In this document: positions 1 through 5,853 of the stretch, piece after piece
Numbering within the stretch: the stretch's first letter is position 1
Layout of the letters: each line of letters starts with the position of its first letter
Assembly (NCBI GenBank): GCA_038145245.1
Contig: JAYQPI010000038.1
Location: 1-7,270, forward strand
Source: Fontibacterium sp038145245
GTDB lineage: Bacteria > Pseudomonadota > Alphaproteobacteria > Pelagibacterales > Pelagibacteraceae
DNA: 7,270 nucleotides
Direction of reading: 5' to 3'
Made by a program: the position numbers and the translations under genes
Notes under the pieces: model-generated
What the model was told of the DNA's origin: nothing
Database searches by the model: none
What the model saw: only the letters and a program-made list of their open reading frames with translations

Positions 1-321
1 AATGCATCTAAAGTATTATTTGAAGGCTACAATGCGCTTGCTAAAAAGCAAATAGAAGTACTTAACAAAGCTATTTCTAGCGCTAAAGATGCTACTTCTG
101 AATTAGCTAAGGGAAATCCTCAGCAATCAGCTGGTAAATCTATCGAATTGATCCAAGAATCAATCGTTGAAGCTCAAAATATTGCTTCTGATTTCTCTAA
201 AATTGCAGAAAAAACTGCAAAAGAATCTTTCGAAATTCTTAACAAAAGACTTTTAGAAGGTTTAACAGAAATCAAAAAAGTTATCGAAGACGAAGGTAAA
301 AAAGCTTCTGTTAAAAACTAA
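1..321 (+). CDS. Phasin family protein (PHB granule-associated), C-terminal part
   Basis: The frame is open from the first base of the window to a TAA at 319-321, giving 106 residues of a protein whose start lies upstream. It has the composition of a phasin: almost entirely alpha-helical, rich in Ala, Lys, Glu, Ser and Ile, with no membrane segment, one lone Gly-Asn-Pro break near residue 40, and a Lys-rich end. Runs such as LFEGYNALAKKQIEVLNKA and the later SIELIQESIVEAQNIASDFSK resemble the long amphipathic helices of the Phasin_2 family, in which a conserved Phe/Tyr-Asn-Ala-Leu patch precedes the coiled-coil part. Phasins coat polyhydroxybutyrate granules in the cytoplasm and control granule number and size. 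The PHB precursor genes phaB and phaA just downstream support the call. It is probably a separate transcription unit, because a hairpin and a new promoter follow. The N-terminus is missing, so total length cannot be given. Confidence 0.82.
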   Translation, partial: NASKVLFEGYNALAKKQIEVLNKAISSAKDATSELAKGNPQQSAGKSIELIQESIVEAQNIASDFSKIAEKTAKESFEILNKRLLEGLTEIKKVIEDEGKKASVKN

Positions 322-334
322 TACTAGTTTTTAA
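311..334. repeat. Perfect 10-bp AT-rich inverted repeat across the phasin stop codon
   Basis: TTAAAAACTA at 311-320 is exactly complementary to TAGTTTTTAA at 325-334, with the four-base loop ATAC. The left arm includes the last codons of the phasin gene and the first two bases of its stop codon. The right arm contains a run of five T. This could act as a weak terminator or an RNA 3'-end stabiliser, but almost all pairs are A-T, so it may simply reflect base composition. Confidence 0.45.
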
Positions 335-340
335 CGAAAA

Positions 341-392
341 TTTAGAGGGTTTGGTTCCTAATATCCCCTTATTTAAGCCAAACCCCTCTAAA
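341..392. terminator. Strong hairpin after the phasin gene, probable terminator or mRNA 3'-end structure
   Basis: TTTAGAGGGTTTGG at 341-354 pairs with CCAAACCCCTCTAAA at 378-392. This makes 14 base pairs with a single extra C, around a loop of about 23 bases. It is by far the most stable structure in the intergenic region and lies 20 bases after the phasin stop. No good T-run follows on the plus strand (AAATTCAGC), so it is not a textbook intrinsic terminator. On the minus strand the stem is followed by a short TTTT. Termination or protection of the phasin mRNA 3' end is the likely role. Confidence 0.6.
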
Positions 393-432
393 ATTCAGCA
401 AAATCAAGCTAGTATTTTAAAAATCTCTTTAG

Positions 433-438
433 TATAAT
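433..438 (+). promoter_or_regulatory. Consensus -10 box of the phaB operon promoter
   Basis: TATAAT occurs 33 bases upstream of the phaB start codon, which would place transcription initiation near 445 and give a leader of about 25 bases. No convincing -35 hexamer sits 16-18 bases upstream (TAGTAT at 410-415 is the candidate by spacing). The -10 box is not preceded by the TG of an extended -10. The promoter is therefore either weak or activator-dependent. The leader carries a GGGAG Shine-Dalgarno at 459-463, seven bases before the ATG. Confidence 0.5.
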
Positions 439-470
439 TTTTTCATATTTAATAGATTGGGAGTCATAAA

Positions 471-1193
471 ATGTCGAAAGTTGCTCTGGTTACAGGTGGC
501 ACAAGAGGAATCGGTGCTGCAATTGCAAAAAAATTAAAAGACGAAGGATATAAAGTTGTTTCAACATACGTTGGCAAAGAAGATGCCGCGCAAGCTTATT
601 CCAAGCAGAGTGGAATTGAAGTTATAAAATCAGATGTTTCCTATTTTGAAAGTTGTAAAGCAGCTGTTGCAGATGTTGAAAAAAAATATGGCGATATAGA
701 AATCGTCATTAACAACGCTGGAATTACTAAAGATCGTTTTTTACACAAAATGAACCCAGAAGAATGGAATTCAGTTATTAATACAAATTTAAATTCTCTT
801 TTTAACATTTGTCGAAATGTTATTGAAAAAATGAGAGCGAAAGGATTTGGAAGAATTGTATCAATAAGTTCGGTTAACGGTCTAAAAGGACAAGTGGGCC
901 AGACTAATTATTCAGCAGCTAAAGCAGGTATCGTTGGATTTTCTAAAGCACTCGCGTTGGAAAATGCAAACAAAGGAATAACGGTAAATGTAATTGCCCC
1001 AGGATATGTTGGAACAGATATGGTTAAAAAGATTGATCCAACAATTTTAAAGGGAATCGTAGGCCAAATTCCTGTTGGTAGACTTGCAGAGCCTGAAGAA
1101 ATTGCCGCCTTGGCAAGTTATTTAGTAAGTGATAAAGCAGGCTTCATTACCGGCGCTACCTTTTCAATAAATGGTGGCCAGTACATGCAGTAA
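471..1193 (+). CDS. phaB: Acetoacetyl-CoA reductase (NADPH-dependent SDR)
   Basis: This 240-residue classical short-chain dehydrogenase/reductase reduces acetoacetyl-CoA to (R)-3-hydroxybutyryl-CoA, the monomer for PHB synthesis, in the cytoplasm. Visible motifs are the cofactor-binding TGGTRGIG at residues 8-15, NNAG at 81-84, the structural/catalytic Asn in NTN at 104-106, catalytic Ser134, and Tyr147 and Lys151 in YSAAK, followed by PGYVGTDMV at 176-184. The stretch GQTNYSAAKAG and the ending SINGGQYMQ match PhaB closely, and the length is normal for the family (about 240-246). Arg12 in the glycine loop fits a preference for NADPH. FabG (3-oxoacyl-ACP reductase) is the nearest alternative, but the PhaB-specific Gln-Thr-Asn before the catalytic Tyr and the adjacent thiolase favour PhaB. 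The ATG is supported by GGGAG seven bases upstream. It is first gene of the presumed operon, with phaA starting 36 bases after its stop. Confidence 0.93.
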   Translation: MSKVALVTGGTRGIGAAIAKKLKDEGYKVVSTYVGKEDAAQAYSKQSGIEVIKSDVSYFESCKAAVADVEKKYGDIEIVINNAGITKDRFLHKMNPEEWNSVINTNLNSLFNICRNVIEKMRAKGFGRIVSISSVNGLKGQVGQTNYSAAKAGIVGFSKALALENANKGITVNVIAPGYVGTDMVKKIDPTILKGIVGQIPVGRLAEPEEIAALASYLVSDKAGFITGATFSINGGQYMQ

Positions 1194-1208
1194 AAAAAAT
1201 TTATAACC

Positions 1209-1223
1209 AAAAGGAGAAATAAA
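1209..1223 (+). promoter_or_regulatory. Ribosome binding site of phaA with unusually long spacing
   Basis: AAAAGGAGAAATAAA contains a full AAGGAG Shine-Dalgarno (1211-1216), but 13 bases separate it from the ATG at 1230 instead of the usual 5-9. No other in-frame start lies nearer, and the protein begins as expected for a thiolase, so the start stands. The same 15-base string recurs at 5603-5617 before the small ORF ahead of aceA, there with 9-base spacing. Confidence 0.6.
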
Positions 1224-1229
1224 AATAAG

Positions 1230-2426
1230 ATGAGTGATAATGATGTAGTAATAACAGGTGCAGTTCGAACAGCGGTTGGATCTTTTGGCGGTTCGCTTTC
1301 TTCTTTAACAGCTCCACAGTTAGGAACAGAAGTAATTAAAAAAGTTTTAGAAAAATCAGAGCTTAAGCCTGATCAAGTAGACACTGTTTATATGGGGCAA
1401 ATATTATCAGCAGGTGTTGGACAAAACCCTGCACGACAAGCTGCAGTTCGCGCTGGTATTCCTGTTGAAAAAACTGCAACTACAATTAATCAACTTTGCG
1501 GCTCTGGACTTGCAGCAGTTGCTTTTGGTTACAATTCAATCAAATGCGGAGATGCAAATATCGTTATTGCTGGCGGACAAGAGAGCATGAGCAATTCTCC
1601 ACATTTTATCAATATGAGAAATGGTGTGAAATTAGGAGATGCTAAATTGCAAGACACTATGATTGTTGATGGATTAATGGATGTTTACAATCAATATCAT
1701 ATGGGTGTTACAGCAGAAAACGTTGCCCAAAAATTTCAAATTACAAGAAAAGATCAGGATGCATTTGCATCTGCTTCTCAAAGAAAAGCAATTGAAGCAA
1801 TTAAAGGTAAGAAATTTAAAGATGAAATCGTTCCATTAACTATTAAAGTTAAAAAACAAGATGTTGTTTTTGACAAAGATGAATATCCAAAAGATGGAAC
1901 TACAATTGAAAAACTTGAAGCACTAAAACCTGCATTTAAAAAAGATGGAACAGTTACAGCAGGAAACGCATCAGGATTAAATGATGGTGCTGCAGCAGTG
2001 AGTTTAATGTCTGGCAAAACTGCAAAAGCAAATAGCATTGAACCGCTTGCAAGAATAGTTTCATGGGCAGTATGCGGAGTTGATCCATCAATCATGGGAA
2101 CAGGACCTATCCCAGCATCTCGTCTTGCTCTTAAAAAAGCAGGTTGGGGAGAAGATGAATTAGATCTAATCGAAGCTAACGAAGCCTTTGCAGCCCAAGC
2201 TATAGCTGTGAATAAAGAAATGGGTTGGACCGTTGATAAAGTAAATGTAAACGGAGGTGCTATTGCAATCGGACATCCGATCGGAGCATCTGGAGCTAGA
2301 ATTTTAGTAACCTTGCTTCATGAAATGATCAAAATTCGAGCTAAAAGAGGACTTGCAACCCTTTGCATTGGTGGTGGAATGGGAATTGCAATGTGTATCG
2401 AGCGAAATTTTATTGATCATAAATAA
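1230..2426 (+). CDS. phaA: Acetyl-CoA acetyltransferase (biosynthetic beta-ketothiolase)
   Basis: This 398-residue thiolase condenses two acetyl-CoA molecules to acetoacetyl-CoA, the first step to PHB; the reaction is reversible. All catalytic residues of the family are present: nucleophile Cys90 in NQLCGSG, Asn317 in NEAFA, His349 in GHPIGASG, and Cys379 in CIGGGMG. These fall one position from the numbering of the well-studied Zoogloea ramigera enzyme (Cys89, His348, Cys378), so the length is typical. The N-terminus (ITGAVRTAVGSFGG) and the internal VDPSIMGTGPIPA are also characteristic. The lack of signal or membrane segments agrees with a cytoplasmic tetramer. It lies 36 bases after phaB and six bases before the crotonase gene, consistent with one mRNA. 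Degradative acyl-CoA thiolase (FadA) is less likely because of the close full-length match to the PhaA/AtoB group and the linked phaB. Confidence 0.95.
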   Translation: MSDNDVVITGAVRTAVGSFGGSLSSLTAPQLGTEVIKKVLEKSELKPDQVDTVYMGQILSAGVGQNPARQAAVRAGIPVEKTATTINQLCGSGLAAVAFGYNSIKCGDANIVIAGGQESMSNSPHFINMRNGVKLGDAKLQDTMIVDGLMDVYNQYHMGVTAENVAQKFQITRKDQDAFASASQRKAIEAIKGKKFKDEIVPLTIKVKKQDVVFDKDEYPKDGTTIEKLEALKPAFKKDGTVTAGNASGLNDGAAAVSLMSGKTAKANSIEPLARIVSWAVCGVDPSIMGTGPIPASRLALKKAGWGEDELDLIEANEAFAAQAIAVNKEMGWTVDKVNVNGGAIAIGHPIGASGARILVTLLHEMIKIRAKRGLATLCIGGGMGIAMCIERNFIDHK

Positions 2427-2432
2427 TCCTTA

Positions 2433-3182
2433 ATGGATTTTAAAAACCTTAAGGTAAGAAAAGAACAATCGATCGGGTTTGTTCAAATCGATAGAGTTGC
2501 GGATAAAAATTCTTTAAATATTGAGACCTCTAAAGAAATTCTCCAAGCTCTTAAAAACTTTGATCAAGATAATTCTATCAAATGTATCGCAATCGAGGGT
2601 AATCAAAAACTATTTTCGCCAGGAGCAGACATTAAAGAGTTACAATCGTTAAATCAAAATACTGCTATTGAAAAAAAATTATTCGCTGCATTTGATGAAA
2701 TTTACAACATAAAAAAACCAGTGATTGCTTTAGTAGAAGGTTTTGCTTTGGGGGGTGGAATGGAACTTGCGCTTATTTGTGATTTTATTATTGCATCTGA
2801 GAATGCAAAATTTGCCCAACCAGAAATTAATTTAGGTTTAATTCCAGGTATTGGGGGCACACAAAGATTAAAGCATTACGCAGGTAAGTATAATGCAAAT
2901 TATTTATGTATGACTGGAGAAATGATCACTGCCCAACAAGCGCACAATATAGGAATTGTAAGTGTTGTTTTGCAAGCTAATGAATTTAAAGAAGGTTCAC
3001 ATAAAATATTAAAATTAATTTCAGAAAAACCTCTTTCAAGTTTAATGGAGATTAAAAGACTTATTAATAATAACAATTCTATTAATGAGGAAAGACAGAC
3101 ATTCTATAAGTTATTAGATAGTGAAAATAAAAAAATTGGTATTAAAAGTTTTTTTGAAAAAACAAAACCAGAATGGAAATAA
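2433..3182 (+). CDS. Enoyl-CoA hydratase/isomerase family protein (crotonase fold)
   Basis: This 249-residue crotonase-family enzyme probably hydrates trans-2-enoyl-CoA (such as crotonyl-CoA) to 3-hydroxyacyl-CoA. The oxyanion-hole segment FSPGADIKEL is at residues 61-70, and FALGGGMELA is at 104-113. Both general acid/base glutamates of true hydratases are kept, Glu111 in GGGMELA and Glu131 in AQPEINLG, with the same 20-residue gap as Glu144 and Glu164 of rat mitochondrial enoyl-CoA hydratase. LIPGIGGTQRL follows, then a more divergent, Lys/Asn-rich C-terminus. Having both Glu residues argues for hydratase over isomerase or hydrolase. Family members normally make the (S)-isomer, so it is not a PhaJ-type (R)-hydratase, which has the unrelated hot-dog fold. 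The ATG lies six bases after the phaA stop with no recognisable Shine-Dalgarno, so translation is probably coupled to phaA. The exact chain length it prefers cannot be read from the sequence. Confidence 0.87.
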   Translation: MDFKNLKVRKEQSIGFVQIDRVADKNSLNIETSKEILQALKNFDQDNSIKCIAIEGNQKLFSPGADIKELQSLNQNTAIEKKLFAAFDEIYNIKKPVIALVEGFALGGGMELALICDFIIASENAKFAQPEINLGLIPGIGGTQRLKHYAGKYNANYLCMTGEMITAQQAHNIGIVSVVLQANEFKEGSHKILKLISEKPLSSLMEIKRLINNNNSINEERQTFYKLLDSENKKIGIKSFFEKTKPEWK

Positions 3183-3186
3183 GCAG

Positions 3187-4068
3187 TTGTTTAAAAACTT
3201 TGTAAAAAAATTCCAAAAAGTTAATAAAGGAAAAATTTTTTATCGCATAGGTGGTTTTGGTACGCCACTTTTATTATTGCATGGTTATCCGCAAAATCAT
3301 TTTATGTGGAATAAAATTGCAGATGAACTTACAAAATATTTTACAGTTATTCTTCCAGATCTTAGAGGATATGGTCAAAGCTTTGTTCTTAAAGGAGATC
3401 GTCAACATCTTAATTATTCAAAAAGAGAAATGGCAAAGGATATGGTTCAATTAATGAATAATATCGGCTACAAAAAATTTTTACTCGGTGGACATGATCG
3501 TGGGGGTCGTGTTGCTCATAGGCTAGCACGAGACCATCGAGATAAAGTGATCGCATTAAGCGTGATGGATATTTGTCCAACGCTAGATATGTACAATGCA
3601 ACAGATCAAGATTTTGCAACTAACTATTTTCATTGGTTCTTTTTAATTCAACCTAAATTTATTCCAGAAAATTTTATAGCTAAAGATCCTGGGACTTGGC
3701 TTAACTATTGTCTTAAAAAATGGTCTGGTGGATTTAATTTTAAAGGAATGGAAAAAAATTATTTAAAATATTTTAAAGATTATAAAAGAATACATTCAAG
3801 CTGCGAAGATTATCGGGCAGGGGCAAGCATCGATTTAGTCCATGATAAGAAGGATTTAAATAAAAAACTAAATATCCCCGTTCAGGTGCTATGGGGTAAA
3901 AATGGCAGAGTAGGTAGAAAATTTAAACCATTAAAAGTTTGGCAAAAATACACGACTAAGAAAGTTGAAGGAAAGGGATTTGACTGTAAGCATTTTATTG
4001 CTGAAGAAGCTCCAAAACAAACGTTACAGGAGCTTTTGAGTTTTTTTACTAAATACTCAAACTTTTAA
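3187..4068 (+). CDS. Haloacetate (fluoroacetate-type) dehalogenase, alpha/beta hydrolase
   Basis: This 293-residue alpha/beta hydrolase resembles fluoroacetate dehalogenase (FAcD) of Rhodopseudomonas palustris over its whole length, as I recall that sequence. The known FAcD residues all have counterparts: nucleophile Asp104 with carboxylate-binding Arg105 and Arg108 in GHDRGGR; Asp128 in MDICPT; halide-pocket His149-Trp150 in FHWFFLIQP and Tyr209 in CEDYRAGA; Trp179; and catalytic His269 in KHFIAEEAP. HGYPQ at 32-36 is the oxyanion loop. The expected reaction is hydrolysis of a haloacetate to glycolate and halide. The start is inferred as TTG at 3187, four bases after the crotonase stop, because homology begins there (LFKNF against LFPGF). 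A GTG at 3121 would add 22 residues read from inside the crotonase gene, without family similarity. The ribosome binding signal is weak (GGA at 3175-3177), suggesting translational coupling. Some relatives act on chloro- but not fluoroacetate, so the substrate is uncertain. It is the last gene of the operon. Confidence 0.85.
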   Translation: MFKNFVKKFQKVNKGKIFYRIGGFGTPLLLLHGYPQNHFMWNKIADELTKYFTVILPDLRGYGQSFVLKGDRQHLNYSKREMAKDMVQLMNNIGYKKFLLGGHDRGGRVAHRLARDHRDKVIALSVMDICPTLDMYNATDQDFATNYFHWFFLIQPKFIPENFIAKDPGTWLNYCLKKWSGGFNFKGMEKNYLKYFKDYKRIHSSCEDYRAGASIDLVHDKKDLNKKLNIPVQVLWGKNGRVGRKFKPLKVWQKYTTKKVEGKGFDCKHFIAEEAPKQTLQELLSFFTKYSNF

Positions 4069-5480
4069 TTACTAACGTAAGCCGAAGCTCCTCTATTATT
4101 TAAGTTTATATCTAGATTTTTGTTAATAGGCGGGAATGCTCTTTGTTGACAATCCATTCTTGGGCAAGTTCGACAATTGACGCCAATTGCAATGGGTGCA
4201 TTTTCATCTTTTAAATTTAGAGTGTCTGCATAAATAAAATCTTTTGCGTATTGCGCTTTACAGCCTAAGCCAATACTTAGAATACTTCGATAAATTCCAT
4301 GTCTTCCAATTCCTTTTTCAATAGTACGTGCAATACAAACATATTTTTCACCATCCGGCATTTTAGATAAAGCCGAATGAATTTTTCCTGGCAACATGAA
4401 AGCAGAATGAATATTCCATCTTGGACAAGCGCCACCGTAACGAGGTATTTGAATTCCAGATAATGATAATCGTTTTGAAATATTTCCTGCAATATCGGTT
4501 CTTAACATATGAAAAGGTATTCCCTTCATTTTAGGATCTTGTAAACAAGTCACTCGATGCGCAACTTGTTCAAACGATACCGAAAACGTATGTTGTAATA
4601 ATTCTAGATCATAACGATGTTTTCTGCATTCTTCATAAAATAATTTGTAAGGCATTAAAATTGCAGCGGCTGTATAATTAACCAGTGAAATCGTTGTAAG
4701 TTTTTTAGCTGTATCAGATGGAAAGTTATAATCTTTAAGATAACTTTCAATTAAGTCTAATGCTTCTGCTTGAACAATTTGAGCCGCACAGTAAATTTTT
4801 TTTGTGTCGAGAGTTAGATAGTCAGATAAATATAAAGTTCTTTTTTCTGGAACATATCTTTTTAAGAAAAATTCATCATTTTTTGGAACCACATCTACTA
4901 CATCAATTTTGTGATGTTTTTTTAAATATTCAACTAACAAAACATGACGTGTTCTATGATTTCTATTAACTTGGTTAAAAATTTTATTTGCATATTCTTC
5001 TAATTTTGAAAAATAATTTTGATATTCTTGCAAGAAATCTGAAACTGCTTCTCCAGGAAATGTTGCTTTAGGATTTGCAACATTCTCACCAGAAATAACT
5101 TCAAGTTTATCATAAATTTCAGAATTCTTTTTTCTATAAACATCACCTAGACGAATAAGCGCTTTTGAAATTAATGGATTTGTTTCAATTAGATCTTTCA
5201 CTTCTAGATTGGTAATATCTAAGTCTTCAAATAAGTTATCACTTAATAATTCTTGCAGATCATGAACTAAGTTTAAATTATCATCTTTTGATAATTTTTT
5301 TAGATCTAGGTTTAAGATTTCTGAAGCCTTTATTAGTAAATCAGCACTTACTTTTCTCTTGCCTGACTCAATTAAGTTTAAATAACTTGGCGAGATTTCG
5401 AGCTTTTTTGAAAGGTCTCCCTGGCTAATATTTAGCTTTCTTCTTGCTGTTTTTATCTTAAAACCTAGTTGTTTACTCAT
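4065..5480 (-). CDS. ramB: RamB/ScfR-type transcriptional regulator (XRE HTH, IrrE-like, DUF2083)
   Basis: This 471-residue regulator has an XRE helix-turn-helix at about residues 7-62 (ISQGDLSKKL, then recognition helix SPSYLNLIESGKR). A helical middle follows, then an IrrE/ImmA-like domain at about 180-330 and a C-terminal DUF2083 at about 340-471. The metalloprotease motif HExxH is absent; the matching helix reads AAQIVQAEA (232-240), so peptidase activity is unlikely. DUF2083 hallmarks are CPRWNIHSAF (352-361), GLGC (404-407) and CRTCPRMDCQQRAFPP (436-451), whose cysteines 436, 439 and 444 could bind a metal. RamB proteins control acetate and glyoxylate-shunt genes in Corynebacterium and, as I recall, isocitrate lyase in Paracoccus. 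Here the gene is divergent from aceA across 139 bases rich in repeats, so control of aceA and of itself is likely. No Shine-Dalgarno precedes the ATG. The stop codon overlaps that of the dehalogenase gene. Confidence 0.9.
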   Translation of the reverse strand: MSKQLGFKIKTARRKLNISQGDLSKKLEISPSYLNLIESGKRKVSADLLIKASEILNLDLKKLSKDDNLNLVHDLQELLSDNLFEDLDITNLEVKDLIETNPLISKALIRLGDVYRKKNSEIYDKLEVISGENVANPKATFPGEAVSDFLQEYQNYFSKLEEYANKIFNQVNRNHRTRHVLLVEYLKKHHKIDVVDVVPKNDEFFLKRYVPEKRTLYLSDYLTLDTKKIYCAAQIVQAEALDLIESYLKDYNFPSDTAKKLTTISLVNYTAAAILMPYKLFYEECRKHRYDLELLQHTFSVSFEQVAHRVTCLQDPKMKGIPFHMLRTDIAGNISKRLSLSGIQIPRYGGACPRWNIHSAFMLPGKIHSALSKMPDGEKYVCIARTIEKGIGRHGIYRSILSIGLGCKAQYAKDFIYADTLNLKDENAPIAIGVNCRTCPRMDCQQRAFPPINKNLDINLNNRGASAYVSN

Positions 5481-5619
5481 AAAAATTTACAAAATTTTCA
5501 AATTGTAAATATATTATTAAAGTTTTTATTACAAATTTACAAGCATTATCAACGAAAATATTTGAAAATTCATTAAATGTAAATATTGTAAATTTATTAA
5601 CAAAAAGGAGAAATAAACA
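5481..5619. promoter_or_regulatory. Divergent ramB/aceA control region with repeated TTGNAAA half-sites
   Basis: This 139-base, very AT-rich intergenic region holds several related words. Site 1 has ATTTACAA (5485-5492) facing TTGTAAAT (5503-5510) as a perfect 8-bp inverted repeat with a 10-base spacer, and a further TTTTCAAA lies between them. Site 2 is ATTACAAATTTACAA (5528-5542), two copies in tandem. Site 3 is GAAAATATTTGAAAA (5554-5568). Site 4 is ATGTAAATATTGTAAAT (5577-5593), again tandem but in the opposite orientation to site 2. The copies sit about 8-9 bases apart within each pair, as expected for dimer binding by an XRE-type regulator. A tentative plus-strand promoter is TTGAAA (5562-5567) and TATTGT (5584-5589), spaced 16 bases; it overlaps sites 3 and 4, which would suit repression. 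For ramB, TAATAT (read on the minus strand, 5516-5511) is a possible -10 box. Confidence 0.6.
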
Positions 5620-5853
5620 ATGACACACCGAGAAAAGCATAAAATTGAAAGCAATTGCGTTTCATTTAATGACGACTGTTACAATGAAACAAACAGCTAC
5701 GCGGACAGCGTTAAAGCTATGAATACTTTAGAGAAGCAAATTTTTACTAATGCGGTTTCATCGGTTTATAAAACAGGTCAATCTTTTATTAACTATTTAG
5801 AAGCAAAGCTATCCATGAAACAAAATAAGAATGGTGGATCTACGAATGCTTAA
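5620..5853 (+). CDS. Small hypothetical protein upstream of and overlapping aceA
   Basis: I do not recognise this 77-residue protein. It has a well-placed Shine-Dalgarno (AAGGAG at 5605-5610, nine bases before the ATG), stronger than that of the following aceA, and its stop TAA at 5851-5853 overlaps the first codons of aceA by eight bases. These features argue for real translation and for coupling. The first 30 residues are polar with two cysteines (Cys13, Cys20) and many Asn/Asp. Residues about 31-66 could form an amphipathic helix (LEKQIFTNAVSSVYKTGQSF and onwards). The end is Lys/Asn/Gly-rich. There is no signal peptide or membrane segment. Because it lies between the operator region and aceA it is certainly on the aceA mRNA. 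It may be a small partner or regulator of the glyoxylate shunt, or a translated leader that tunes aceA expression. A chance ORF is possible but less likely given the ribosome binding site. Confidence 0.68.
   Translation: MTHREKHKIESNCVSFNDDCYNETNSYADSVKAMNTLEKQIFTNAVSSVYKTGQSFINYLEAKLSMKQNKNGGSTNA

Noticed and set aside
471..1193. FabG (3-oxoacyl-ACP reductase) as identity of the first operon gene
   Set aside because: The two families are close, but GQTNYSAAKAG, the C-terminal GGQYMQ and direct linkage to phaA and a phasin favour acetoacetyl-CoA reductase.
1778..2095. 105-residue minus-strand open frame inside phaA
   Set aside because: It lies wholly within the conserved thiolase gene, has no ribosome binding site and shows no family similarity; it mirrors the coding strand.
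3251..3454. 67-residue plus-strand open frame inside the dehalogenase gene
   Set aside because: It is an out-of-frame reading of sequence that clearly encodes the conserved alpha/beta hydrolase motifs.
4760..4969. 69-residue plus-strand open frame inside the ramB-like gene
   Set aside because: It is antisense to the IrrE-like domain of an intact gene and has no ribosome binding site or recognisable similarity.
5831..5845. ATG at 5831 as start of isocitrate lyase
   Set aside because: No Shine-Dalgarno precedes it, while the ATG at 5846 has GGTGGA seven bases ahead; the five extra residues add no family similarity. It cannot be fully excluded.
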